Origin: Plasmodium brasilianum
Lineage: Eukaryota > Apicomplexa > Aconoidasida > Haemosporida > Plasmodiidae
Assembly: GCF_023973825.1 (NCBI RefSeq)
Contig: NC_090118.1
Coordinates: 1,285,001-1,349,000 of the forward strand
Direction of reading: 5' to 3'
Length of the DNA stretch: 64,000 nucleotides
Made by a program: the position numbers and the translations under genes. Shown here in pieces: positions 37,482 through 49,953 of this stretch. Position 1 is the stretch's first letter; each line of letters opens with the position of its first letter. The notes below the pieces were generated by a model. It worked only from the letters and a program-made list of their open reading frames with translations, did not search any database and was not told the DNA's origin.

Positions 37482-37754
37482 ATTATTATATGTTACACAC
37501 TAATATACGCACATATACATACATATATATATATATATATATGTACATGTATGTATAACTGTATGGATATAACAGCGTAATAACAGTTTAAAACATAATA
37601 ATTAAAACATAGAAATTGAAAATCAAACATATGATGATAAACATTATTTGAGTGAATGAACAAGCATAAATGTACGCTCCTTTTTATTTCCTTGACGCAT
37701 TTGTATAAATTGTAGGGAACATAAAAAAATTAATAATTAATTAAATTGGTTACA

Positions 37755-37804
<50 letters not shown>

Positions 37805-38551
37805 ATATATATGCATGCACGTACGTACGCAAGTAGGTATACATATATTTGTATATATATACATGTATATATATATATATGTGTGGGTAGGCCTATATAA
37901 TGAAATTTGAGACTTTTACATGTAAAACAATTTTGAAATAAAGGAAAAAAGAAAAAAAATTATTTTATATTTTAAAATATTTGCGTTTAATGAATGCTAT
38001 ATGCAACAAGTAAATAAGATTGTTTTAAATATTATTATAAAACTTAAACATAGAATTTTTTTATTTTTAAAAAGAAGAAAAAAAGTTTTATATATATGCC
38101 TAGACAAATTGCATGGCATGAAAAAAGGGGATTAACAAGGTATTATTCGAGTGAGAGATAAATTTAAATTTAGCAAAGGAGTAGGTAGCAACTTCGCGTT
38201 TATTACATATATTATATAGTATTACTATTTGAACTATTACAAATATATATATATATATATATATATGTATACATGCTTTTTTTTTTTTTTTTTTTTAAAT
38301 ATTTTGCGCTAGATAGAATATACATAAATTTGCATAATTAAATGCATATCAATACATTATATAGTTCATACATTTATATGTTTTCTTTTAACAAAAAAAG
38401 AAAAAAAAAGTCAATGTTCTGTTGTAGAAGAATAATTTGCAAACTCCTTAAGTGTTCTACATTTTTTTTTTTTTTTTTTAATTTATCAATTTCTATATGA
38501 TACTACGCTAAAAAATGGTAAACCTATATAAGGTGCCACTTTGGTATATAT

Positions 38552-38728
38552 ACATTCACACGTACATGCATACATATATACATACATACGTACATGCATA
38601 CATATATACATACATACGTACATGCATACATATATACATACATATATACATACATATATACATACATATATACATACATATATACATACATATATACATA
38701 CATATATACATACATATATACATACATA
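38552..38728. repeat. 12-base minisatellite acatacatatat
   Basis: About 14 copies, with acgtacatgcat variants at the left end. It is open in all frames on both strands because of the 12-base period. Confidence 0.9.
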
Positions 38729-39107
38729 GAGTTACATGTAGATCTATATATTGTCCTTTTCGCTTATTTTATGTTGTATATTCTTTTCTGCACAAATAAA
38801 CTATACGTTATTGTACGTATATGAGTACATGTATATGCATACATGAAGCAAATGATGCACACAATGTATATAACTTGAGAGAGGACTAATTCTTTCGTCA
38901 GATTAGTTGAAAGATTAACATGGAATGACCACTAATTAATTCTGAGGACTTTGCCATTTTTTCCATTTTTGCAAATATTGAAGTGAGTTTATTAATCCTT
39001 GGTTATAAAGGAAAAACTCTTTTAAAAGAAGTATAATTGAGTTTAGTAACAATATTTTTAATATTTAAAATAAGAAAAAAATAATAATGAAATAAACATA
39101 TAAATAA

Positions 39108-39374
39108 ACAAATAATCAAATTAATAAGCAAATAATCAAGTTAATAAACAAATAATCAAATTAGTAAGCAAATAATCAAGTTAATAAACAAATAATCAAA
39201 TTAATAAGCAAATAATCAAATTAATAAACAAATAATCAAATTAATAAACAAATAATCAAATTAATAAGCAAATAATCAAATTAATAAGCAAATAATCAAA
39301 TTAATAAGCAAATAATCAAATTAATAAGCAAATAATCAAATTAATAAGCAAATAATCAAATTAATAAACAAATA
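39108..39374. repeat. 20-base minisatellite aaataatcaaattaataagc
   Basis: About 13 copies with aagc/aaac and caaat/caagt variants. Noncoding. Confidence 0.9.
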
Positions 39375-42370
39375 AATAAATACATAAATAATGTGAAATA
39401 AAAAATACAATATAATAACGTAAAAAAAGAATAAACAATTTAAAGTATTTCAAGAAAAAAAGAAAATTAAAAGTATCATTCAAATTAACATCAAAATTAA
39501 CGTAAAAGCAAAAATAAGAATGAAGCATACAATAAAATAGGGAAACAAATACGCGTTTGAATTATTCTTATTAAATGCGAAATGCGAATTAGTTGTTTCC
39601 CTGTAACATTTTTAAAGAACGTTTCTTCAGAATTTTTATGTTTAATATTGTGAGTAACCTTGTAATATAATAGAGCTCAATACAAAATTATTTTACTCTA
39701 TTTTATTCTGTTTTATCCAATATTATCCTATTTTATTTTATTTTATTTTATTTTTATTTTTTTATTTTATTTTATTTTATTATTTTTTTTTTTTTTATTA
39801 TTTTTTTTTATTTTTTTTTTTTTATTTCTGTTTTATTCTTTTTGAAGATTAAACACAAGAATGGATGAAAATAACATTACTATATGTCCACTTTTCCTTT
39901 TTTTATTTTTTTTAAATTATTTTTGTGTACGGCAAAAACTAATGCATTAATTACGACATGTTTTCTTGGTAAATTTTGTACTGATGCGTAAATATGCATT
40001 TATATTATGTTATATTGTTTGAACGTACGTAAACTTTTGTTCATGTATAAATCTTATTAACAGATTTATGGGATTAAAAAAGTTTGAAAAAAAATATTTT
40101 TACTTTTAAGAGTTATTACTAATTATAAAATAAACACGCGGACCTTTTTTCGAATTAAGAATGAAATAAAAGGAAATAAGAGTAAAAAGGAAATAAGAGT
40201 AAAAAGGAAATAAAAATAAAGAAGGGAAGAAAAGTACAAAAATGCAAAAATTGCAAAAAAAGTAAAAAAGGGAAAAAAAACTATAAATTATAGCTTCTCA
40301 CCCTGTTAGCTAACCTTATTTATAAATAAAAAATTATAAGGTTTAACATATCTTCATTTTAAGATCATTAATTAATAACAGTGTGCATCATATAATTATA
40401 GGCGCATACATATTTACAGCATACAATGTGTGCATGTAATATCGGAATATTTGTCGTGGTTCATATATTATATTTTGTTTATACTATCACACACCCTTTA
40501 CCTCTTTGCATTTTCCTATAATATGATAACATTTCATAGCATAACGATTTATTCTATTTCAGTTATATATTTATAAGGTCATTATTTGTAAAATGGCAGT
40601 AAAAGTCGGTTGAACATGTACGTTAATAAAAAGTAGTATAATAATTTTTCATATAAAAATATGTAACATACAACACTTTTTACTCCTATTTGGTAATCCT
40701 TTAGTGCGATGTAAATATGCACACACACATATATATATATATATTTATGTACACTTGAGAGAAAAAAAAAGATAAAAATGTAAAAGCTTCAAATGCTTAC
40801 AATTTAATTGTTTCTTTTTTACATATATCAATGTGTACACATATGAGCTAGTGTGTGCATTTACATATCGAAAATATTTGTGCACTTGGAGAACTGCTTA
40901 TTTTATATTCTTTTCAAACGAACAGCACAGAAATAAGCATAGCAAGCTGAAGTTATGATATAGCACCATATGCCAGAGTATAGTGTGAATGTTGTACTTT
41001 AATGTACTGATGATGCGTATGTATATATATATATATATATATATATTTATGCACGTGCGTACATACCTGAACGTTGTGAACTATGAGTATGTATAAATTA
41101 TTCAGAAACTATAACACAACTACTTGCGTGCATGCACAATATACGGGTTTAAAATGAAATGCTAGTGTACATTAAATTCAATTCTGGATGTACTCTTTTT
41201 TTTTTTCTTTTCTTTTTCTTGAATAACCTATATAACGAAAGGTGGTTGGAGAAAAAAATACACAAAAATAATGTTTTATTTTTGTGTAATAAATTAAAGA
41301 AAAAATGTACTTCTCCCTCTTTACTTTTTTCGTACGAAAAAATCATAAGTATGCATTAAGGCAAGACAAAATGCATAAATAAATTTATATATAAATATAT
41401 ATATTATATATATTATATATATTACATATATTATATATATATTATATATACGTATATATATTTATTTACTTCCTACGTTCTGATAATTTGAATACCATTT
41501 TACGACATTCGCTAAATATGAAGTAAAATATATGCACGTATTTTTTACATACTTAAAACACATAGCTAACAAGTTAAATTGTTCAAAAACAGCTTTAATT
41601 AAAAAAAGTACTCTTTTTTGTACATATATAAACATATTACCACTATAATACACTACGAAAAGTACTACAATTTAAAACACACTCGATCGTAAAAGCACAC
41701 AATAACGAATAATAAAAGGACTAACAGAAAAAGGAAAAATTACAATCAATACCATTCATCAGAACAATCTATACATTTTTTCGTACTAAACGGGTGGAGA
41801 TGTAGTGCCATATACATGAAAAAAAAAAAAAAAAAAAAAAATATCACTTGAATTATATAATAATATATGGCATATATATATATATAAATATATAATTTAA
41901 AAAAAAAAAAAAAAATGATAAAATAAAGTAAAAAAGTTCATACGAATCATAAATTTCTGAACTATCCCTTGAGCGCAAAGGGAAATAAATACGTACATAA
42001 TTTTTTTATAAAAAAAAAAAAAAAAAAAAAAATTACATATACATTATCCATATATATATAAATAATATATATGTACATTTACATATATATATTTATATAT
42101 AAATATATATGTATATTTACATACATAATATATGGTGAAGACTTCTACATTTTTTTCCTTTTAAAAAAAAACTTATGTATATATAATTTCTAAAAGAATC
42201 GATATTAGGTTTTTACTAACACATAAAAGTGCAATATACAACCTAATAATCATTCCTTAATAAGCACTTCACACATCATTTACCATGTATCATCATATAT
42301 TATATTATCCTCTCAAAAAAGTGCTATTAATATACACTCTCTTTCTTCTACTTAATATATTATTTTGTGC

Positions 42371-42793
42371 TTAAAAGGAATTAGTATATGTTTTTGATGG
42401 ACCGGTTGAAGTGTTGGTGCTTAAAGTTGTGGTTCCTTGACTACCAGTTGAAGATAGCTTTGTATCATCTGATGATGGTTTTCCTTCTAGTTTAGTTCCT
42501 GTGTGTTTTACTGGTGCAGCTGGTACATTTCCTCCTCTGATTTTCTTTTGTTTGTAATAGCCTAAGCCTCCTAATAAACTACCTAAGATTATAGCTACAC
42601 TTGTGGCTACGGATGATATGAGCAAAATTTTCTGATTTCTTTGTTTTCTTTGGATATCATCATCTACTTTCTTTACAGATTTGGCATCAGCAACTGGATT
42701 CTTTGCTTCAACTTCAACATTGTTGAATCCAGGTACTAAAATCTTGATGGTTAAGAGGAAGGCAATGATATAAAATACTCTGGTTAATTTCAT
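42371..42793 (-). CDS. ETRAMP: early transcribed membrane protein (ETRAMP), likely ETRAMP4 orthologue
   Basis: A single exon of 140 residues with the classic ETRAMP layout. A signal peptide (VFYIIAFLLTIKILVPGF) is followed by a short highly charged lysine-rich loop (DAKSVKKVDDDIQRKQRNQ). The membrane segment KILLISSVATSVAIILGSLLGGLGYY is next, then a KQKK stop-transfer and a Ser/Thr/Gly-rich variable C-terminus. Family knowledge: ring-stage proteins of the parasitophorous vacuole membrane that form oligomers. The position between the GAPM2 block and CyRPA matches P. falciparum ETRAMP4 (PF3D7_0423700, from memory), also on the minus strand there. Long AT-rich UTR-like spacers flank it, typical for this family. 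Confidence 0.93.
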   Translation of the reverse strand: MKLTRVFYIIAFLLTIKILVPGFNNVEVEAKNPVADAKSVKKVDDDIQRKQRNQKILLISSVATSVAIILGSLLGGLGYYKQKKIRGGNVPAAPVKHTGTKLEGKPSSDDTKLSSTGSQGTTTLSTNTSTGPSKTYTNSF

Positions 42794-44916
42794 TTTGGCT
42801 TTTTTAAATTAAAAAAAAAAAAAAATACAGTAGAATCAAGAAATTTCCTAAAAAATAAATTAAAATTTTTATTACTAAAAATTTCTAATTTTAAAGTTTT
42901 TATTTGAAAATAAAGATTTTGAAGTGTAGGTTTTTTATATTATCTTTTGTTTGATTTGAAGGAAGTTTTTAAATTGTATTGTTTTATTTTAAAAAAAAAA
43001 AAAAAAAAATTTTTTAAAAGTAAAAGATAATAATTTTTTTTTTTTTTTTTGCAATATGTGAATATATATATATAAAGTTTTTTTTTTTTTTTTTTTTTTT
43101 ACCTTGCTAAAATAAAGCGCGTATATATTATATATATATATATATACAATATATATGTTTGTATCTACGATATATATACAAAAAAATAGTAAATTATGCA
43201 ATTACCTATAGTTTATAGTTTAAGAAACTTCTAAAAAAAAAAAAAAATGCTATATGATATAATATAAAAAGGGTTAATTACTATTATTAGTTTATATTTT
43301 ATTGTTTTTTTGCTATAATACAATGTTTAATATGCTTTACTAATATTGCATGTGCAATATTTCGGGAGTAGAAATTAAAATTTCCCTGCTTTTCCCTTGC
43401 ATAATTGCATTTTTAATTAAATACCGTTAGCTTGAAATTTAGTCTTTTATAAATATTTTATACTAACTATATAATACACTTTTCTTCCTAACATGATTTT
43501 GAGTTTTTTAAGTTAGTGCAATATTTAAAAAAAAAAAAAAAAAAAACGTACACGTATTTGTAGGATAAATATGTACGCATATATATAATATATTAAACTC
43601 ATACTCATATATATATATATATATATATATATTTTATATAATAAAATAGTATGTATTTTGTGTGAAATATGAAAAAACATAAAAAACTCAAAATATTGCA
43701 ATTATTATATATGGTACATAAATGCATATAATTGTATAACATATGCTAGTAGTATAAATTTTATATCACATGTATATGTATATATATGTATATTATATAA
43801 CATTATTGTAGTAAATTATTAATAAAAAAAAAAAAAGTAAATTTTTTTACGGTCCCCGAGAAAATTTAAAAAAAAAAATTATAGCACTGCAATTTTTTTA
43901 TTAATATATTATAATACTACGTACATATGTATTTAAACTGATTTAATAATTTTTTTTTCCTTTTATTTTTGAGGTGGTTGGAAAATAAGAAATTATTATT
44001 ATAAGAATAAAAAATGTTTTATACTGCATTATGTATAAAGATATATTTTATATGTAAATATTTATTAGTGCACAAATTTCCAATGGATAAAAAGTATCCC
44101 ACATTTTACGTTGACCAAAAAAAAAAAAAAAATAAATAAATATAAAATAATTTATAAAAGAAAAATACAGAGGGGGGGAAGTAATTAGCGAGTTAATAAT
44201 ACTATTTTTACACCATACATGTATATATATATATATATATGTATATGCATATGCATTTATGTACTTGGTTAAAAGTTGAATTTAAAAAAAAAAAAAAAAT
44301 AATTTCTATTCATACTTAAAAATTGTACGAATATTAAAAATAGCAACAACCCACTGTTGTGTTGAATCTTGTTCATTTATTTTTGTATTTACAAAGGCTA
44401 AGAGGAATTCTTTATAATTAAAAAATATAGAGTAGTTATTGATATATATATTATATATATATATATATATGATGAAAAAAAATAAAATAAAAACACAATA
44501 TATAATAAAATATAATTAAAAGGAAAAAAATTTAACGGGCGAAATAATAATAACAGTTATGAGGAGCCACAACTTAACAAACTTAAATTTGTTAGCAACA
44601 AGGTGAAAAAATATTAATTTTTTTGCTTAATTTATTTTTATAGAAAATCTACGTTGTAATATATATTTATATATATATACATATATGTAATATATTAAGT
44701 AGTAGAATTATACTACTAATTTTTAGTTCTTTTTGCGCAGTAAGTTCAACACAAAATAATAGATTACGCCAAATTTTTTCTTCTATCCGAAAATCTTTAC
44801 GTACAGGAAAGGTTTAATTTTTTTATTTTATTTAAGTAAAAAAAAAAGAAAACACCGCACATGATGTTAGGTATATTATTTTTTATACCGTCGATCGTAT
44901 ATATATATATATATAT
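42794..44916. other. ETRAMP 5' region and spacer
   Basis: The promoter and 5' UTR of ETRAMP: poly(A)/poly(T) runs and many (TA)n tracts. At about 44711-44815 (+) a stop-free stretch reads IILLIFSSFCAVSS followed by RLRQIFSSIRKSLRTGK, looking like a signal peptide with a basic tail, but with no clear ATG. Not called. Confidence 0.6.
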
Positions 44917-45342
44917 ATGTTATTTACTTTTGTATACTTAATTATGTATGTTGTTGCTTATGATAATCCAACTGAATTCCAGAAGAAAAGCAGCCCTTCT
45001 GATGATACAGTTGTAATTAGAAATTTTAAATTACGAAAAAGAATGAGCAGTGTTCATAGATTTTTACTGTTAGGTAATTGTAAGTACAGGAAGTAAATAT
45101 TATAAAATATATAATTGTTATTTCTATACAGTATATCTTCTTAAAAAATTAGGTATATTGTAAAAGTGTGCATATGAGAACTTGTCATGCGCTACAATAA
45201 TTAAAAATATGCTTGAAACAATTTTGTTTTTTGTTTTTTTTTAAATTTCAATTTTTGGCAAATTTTAAATGGTTCAAAAGTATATAAACTTGGAAGGGTA
45301 ACTTTATGGGTAATAATTGCAATTAATTTACCTGCTATTTAA
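44917..45342 (+). CDS. candidate small secreted/TM protein, 2 exons
   Basis: Below the usual size cut-off but well formed. Exon 1 is 44917-45079, with an exact GTAAGT donor. Exon 2 is 45281-45342, preceded by ttcaaaag. The join is phase 1 and in frame, giving 225 bases and 74 residues. The N-terminus MLFTFVYLIMYVVAY is a signal peptide. A polar part (FQKKSSPSDDTVVIRNF) and a basic stretch KLRKRMSS follow. The second exon supplies a hydrophobic end (GRVTLWVIIAINLPAI). No canonical RxLxE/D/Q export motif is seen. No family is recognised; the layout is reminiscent of tiny ETRAMP-like or exported membrane proteins. It lies between ETRAMP and the next small TM gene. Confidence 0.4.
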
Positions 45343-45907
45343 TTTTTATTTGCCTTAATTACTGCTATTATAATTATAGTTGTAGTTCATATAATTATAG
45401 TTGTAGTTCATATAATTATAGTTGTAGTTCATATAATTATCATTATTTTTTGTATTATTTTATTTTTTTATTTTATTTTTATGCTCTTCCTTAACCAACC
45501 ACATCATAAGTGTAGCGAATAATTATGACTTGTGTACATGTTACTTATAATATGTGTGTGTTCTGCTTATGTATATATAATATGTACGTACGTGGTTAGC
45601 TTTAAATAAACATATGGTATATTATGATATACCCTTAAAAAACAACTTTTTTTTTTCCGTTTTTTCCCGTTTTTTTCTGCTTTTTTCCGTTTTTTCCCTT
45701 TTTTTCCTTTTTGGTTCAGTTTTATTGTAATTTTATTTTTCATTACGCATTATAGCACTTTCTATACGTGTTCAATTTTTCACTTCTATTTCTAATTCTT
45801 TTTGTGAATTAAGAGGGGTGCTCTTTGTGTTATAAGCGAACGCGCTGTATCTATTAGGAGAACATTATTAACGTAAAAATAATTTGGCTTCTAATTAGTG
45901 CAAAAAA
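45343..45907. other. spacer with 21-base repeat
   Basis: Contains three copies of ataattatagttgtagttcat (45375-45438) and a cttttttccgttttttcc stretch. Nothing coding is seen. Confidence 0.7.
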
Positions 45908-46365
45908 ATGGCAATACAACAGGGCTTGAAACGTGGGTTATTTTCAACTGCTGCATCAGGGTTAAGTAATCATTTACATAGAAATGGTATTATTAATATA
46001 AACTCAGGGGATTATAAACTAATTATTGTTTTGATGCTTGTTACGGTATACTTCATAATGTATGTTATACCTTTCATATTGCTGCTTCAGGTAATGTACC
46101 AATCTTTTAGTAATTATACCCTCAGTTTTTAACTACTTATAGTTACTTGTGTATATGTATTTAATTTTGCTGATTTGTTTAATTGTTTATACGTATTTAA
46201 GTAAATATTTGTATTTAACATTTTTTTCTTTTTTTCTGAAAGTCTCAAAGAAGAAGGGGAATGGATAATGACCACATAAATAGGGCTGGTAATAACAACA
46301 ATGAGGATTCATCATCTGATTCGGGTTATAAGACAGATTCAGAAGATAAGGAAAAAGGAAACTAG
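45908..46365 (+). CDS. small single-pass membrane protein, 2 exons
   Basis: Exon 1 45908-46090 (donor CTTCAG|gtaatg) and exon 2 46243-46365 (acceptor tttttctgaaag), phase 0, 101 residues. The N-terminus MAIQQGLKRGLFSTAASGLSNHLHRNG is amphipathic and without a signal peptide. One strong membrane segment spans 37-60 (YKLIIVLMLVTVYFIMYVIPFILLL). The tail starts with RRRG and is acidic/polar (NNNNEDSSSDSGYKTDSEDKEKGN). It resembles a tail-anchor-like or type III small protein with a possible casein-kinase-type acidic tail (inference). No named family. It ends with TAG TAA, after which the same frame stays open through a 24-base minisatellite. Confidence 0.7.
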
Positions 46366-48100
46366 TAAATAGGGAAAAGGTGTAATGATTTGTTGAAGAG
46401 TATTAGTAATGATTTGATGAAGAGTATTAGTAATGATTTAATGAAGAGTATTAGTAATGATTTGATGAAGAGTATTAGTAATGATTTGATGAAGAGTATT
46501 AGTAATGATTTGATGAAGAGTATTAGTAATGATTTGATGAAGAGTATTAGTAATGATTTGATGAAGAGTATTAGTAATGATTTGATGAAGAGTATTAGTA
46601 ATGATTTGATGAAGAGTATTAGTAATGATTTGATGAAGAGTATTAGTAATAATTTGATGAAGAGTATACTTGTCTTAATACGTTATTTTAAAATTGGTAT
46701 ATTATAATGCCCTTATAGTGTATTTTAAAAGGGCTTAATATTGTGAGTCCCTTTTTTTTTGAACCCATTCGCACTTGTAACGGATACACATAAATTCGTT
46801 TCGTTGTATATGTATTATGTATGTTTGTGCATATATATATTTGGGCATATGTATGTTGGCATGGCTGTTTGTATGTTTTTATGCGGACGCTTTTTTGTTT
46901 AGTGGGTTTTTTAGAAAAGGCTTTATATTATCCATTTGATTCCTCATAGCGCATTTAATATATGGGCTGTTTCTACAAATATAATTTTAAAATTAGTAGT
47001 TTTTTTTTAAAAGCTTATTTACTTTTTTTGTTATGTTCGTTTAATTTTAATTAATTTTGATTTATTTAATTGCAGATTATTTTGATTTATTTTAATTTTA
47101 ATTAATCTAGTTTAGTTAATTTAGTTTAGTAAATTCAGTTTAGTTAATTCAGTTTAGTTAATTCAGTTTAGTTAATTTAATTAATTTAGCTAATTTAGTT
47201 CATTTAGTTCATTTTAATATATTTTAATTAATTTCAATTTATTTAGTTAATTTTAGTTAATTTTAATTATTTTTAATTTATATAATTTAATTTTCTTTTT
47301 TTTTTAAGTCATACATTATGATGAGGAAACAACGTTGTATACTAGTACTACAAAATTATGAGAAACAGAGATAACAAAAAAAAAAAAAAAATAAAATAAA
47401 ATAAAAAATAAAAAATAAAAAAAGAGCATAAAAAAAAAAAAAATGGTTAAAATGAGGATTAAAAATAAACGAAATGATTGTTGTAGGAATAAAAATTTCT
47501 TATAATTTAAGATGATGCATATCTAAGACAAAGGCTATAAATGTGTAGACTATAAACATCCTTTTCCTTCATTAAGGTTGTCAATGAATTGTTCATGCTC
47601 TTTTAGAGGAATCATTTTATTATGTATACTAAAAATTTTACAAGTAAACTGCTTAAGATAAGATTAAACAGGAATATAAAGAAGCACTTGTAATACAGGA
47701 AAAGCTCTTATGTGTATTTTCGTACGGTTATATATAAGATATTGGTCAAGTGCACAATATAGTTTTATGAGGAATGAAATTGTAGCTTCAAATGGGAGTT
47801 TACTAATTGCGAAATTGCAAAGAGGAAAAACATATACATACTCTATGTATGCAAGTGTGTATATGTATGTATTTAAGTATGTATATATGCATGTAAGTAT
47901 GCATATATGTATATACGTACATCCTCATGGGGCGCATTCGATCATTTCTTAAGTGGATGTTGTAGTGATTATAAAAGGGTGAGTCTGCACAAAATTATAC
48001 TTCCTTTTTTTTTTTTTTTTTTACTGTACTGTTTTCTACATATTGTCAATTTTTCTCTATTTAAAAAAAATAAAAAGAATTATTAACATAACAGTTTTAC
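46366..48100. other. convergent spacer between small TM gene and CyRPA
   Basis: Besides the minisatellite it contains tttagttaattca-type repeats (about 47095-47280) and a non-repetitive + stretch at 47710-47840 (WSSAQYSFMRNEIVASNGSL) that ends in a gtatgtat repeat. I do not call the latter a gene. Confidence 0.6.
46386..46668 (+). repeat. 24-base minisatellite agtattagtaatgatttgatgaag
   Basis: Nearly twelve copies, almost all identical. It is in frame with the preceding gene and would encode KSISNDLM octapeptides. Confidence 0.95.
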
Positions 48101-49461
48101 TTAGTCATACTGTGTATAGTGAATTGAGTGCATATTTTGTAATCCATGCCCGTTATAATAAGTAAAAAAAAATGTAGATTCATCTTCTTTTATGATGGAA
48201 CTGTTATAGCATTTATGATCATTATATATATGTTTTGGGGAGCCTATCATAATTGCATTTTCTTTCGTATAATACAAATAACATAAATCTAAATAATCTT
48301 TATCTATATAATTAGTCAAGTAATGATCACTCAACTTTGTAATATTTTGTAATAATTTATTTTCTTTAAAAAGATTAACATCATTACAATTGAATGATAT
48401 ATTCGTCCCATTATCAACAGAACAAGCTATATATTGTCCACCCGTACTCTTAGTACTAATATTTACTCCTGTGTAAAAATAAAAGCCTAACTCGTCGTTG
48501 AATATGTGAGGTGTTAGGGCAAAAAATGGGTTGTCCGCTTGAAATCCGGAATAGTTGATTTTAATTTGTGTTCTACAAATTACATTAAAGGGAGCATATA
48601 ATTATATGCATTTGGAAGTATGTATATGTGAGCATTCATGTATTAGTGCATTGATATATTCGTGCATTGGTATATTCGTGCATTGGTATATTCGTGCATT
48701 GGCATATTCGTGCATTGGTGCATGTATTTAAGTATGTATATAAGAACATACATACATATATATGCACGTATTATGCACGTGCAACAAAAGAAAACAGAGC
48801 TAAAACTATGCAAAAGGAACTATCTTCTATATACCCGAATTTTTGTTTATGCATACCTCCAATTTCTTCCATCATCATCACTGGCAGTGCAAGATGCCAA
48901 GTGATCTTCGTTTTTATTGTTTTTTAATTGATTAGAATGTGTACCACAAATTAATAAATAAGTTTTATTAGAAATTTTTAAAGGAGCGGATGAATAAGAT
49001 GAATAGTTTTTATTATTAAAAATATCATTATCTATGACTACATTTTTTTTTGTAAATGTAGTCCCATCTTGGCTACTCCAACGGTAACAATCCTTAGTAT
49101 TAGTTTTGTCATTGTTTATATATTCGCAAATTATAAGTATAATTTGATTATCATCCACAAAATTAAAAATAGATACAGGTTTAATTTTATAAAATTTTCC
49201 TAATAATTCTGATTGTGATATCCATCTATTGTTTTCTTTTTTCTGTATATATACATGTGATTCTGTATTTTTTATATCATGTTCAACGCAATATTTATAT
49301 AACTCCTTTTTAAATGCAAAATGAACATCCTGTGAACACTGTGTGGTATTATTTAAACTGGACGTTTCATCATTTATAAGAATGATGTTCTTGTTTTTTC
49401 TTTCACTACAGAGATAAACTACAATATGCAGGAGGAATAATGCTATTCTTAGTAAAATCAT
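48101..49461 (-). CDS. CyRPA: cysteine-rich protective antigen (CyRPA), 2 exons
   Basis: Exons 48857-49461 and 48101-48572; donor TGGAG|gtatgc, acceptor taatttgtag; phase 2; 1077 bases, 358 residues (P. falciparum CyRPA is about 362). I start at ATG 49461 (MILLRIALFLLHIVVYLC, a signal peptide); the in-frame codons upstream are CTG/TTG, not ATG. The mature part has ten cysteines (QC, YC, ICE, DCY, ICG, SCT, ACS, NCN, LCY, KCY), enough for five disulfides of the six-bladed propeller fold. Blade-like motifs are KKELYKYC, HVYIQKK, CYRWSSQDGTTF, SYSSAPLKI and CTASDDDGRNW. The end is NMHSIHYTQYD. Established: in P. falciparum it bridges RH5 and RIPR on merozoites. RH5 is absent outside Laverania, so the partner here must differ. 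Confidence 0.93.
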
Positions 49462-49544
49462 AATGCTGAGTGGGGGTAGCAGCAGCAAAGAAAAGCGCTT
49501 GCTGTTGGTTTCAGTATGTATGGGGTTGTAGTATGTAAGAGGTT

Positions 49545-49953
49545 GATGTGTATATGTGGTTGATGTGTATACGTGGTTGATGTGTATACGTGGTTGATGT
49601 GTATATGTGGTTGATGTGTATATGTGGTTGATGTGTATATGTGGTTGATGTGTATATGTGGTTGATGTGTATATGTGGTTGATGTGTATACGTGGTTGAT
49701 GTGTATATGTGGTTGATGTGTATATGTGGTTGATGTGTATATGTGGTTGATGTGTATACGTGGTTGATGTGTATATGTGGTTGATGTGTATACGTGGTTG
49801 ATGTGTATATGTGGTTGATGTGTATATGTGGTTGATGTGTATATGTGGTTGATGTGTATATGTGGTTGATGTGTATATGTGGTTGAAGTACGTGTATGGT
49901 TGAAGTACGTGTATGGTTGAAGTACGTGTATGGTTGAAGTACGTGTATGGTTT
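49545..49953. repeat. 17-base minisatellite just upstream of CyRPA
   Basis: About 20 copies of gttgatgtgtatatgtg with interspersed gtatacgtg variants, followed by four or five copies of a second 17-base type, gttgaagtacgtgtatg. It starts about 85 bases from the CyRPA start codon, in the promoter/5' UTR. Confidence 0.93.

Larger units (their letters stand above)
37482..42370. other. 4.9 kb spacer upstream of the repeat-protein gene, downstream of ETRAMP
   Basis: Almost entirely A/T low-complexity: (TA)n, homopolymers and two minisatellites. There is a 63-codon non-repetitive minus-strand frame at 41462-41653 (KYVKNTCIYF, ANVVKWYSNYQN) that could be a small gene or relic, and a short ATG frame at 38097 (MPRQIAWHEKRGLTR) before a gtatta donor. 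No gene is called. Confidence 0.6.
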
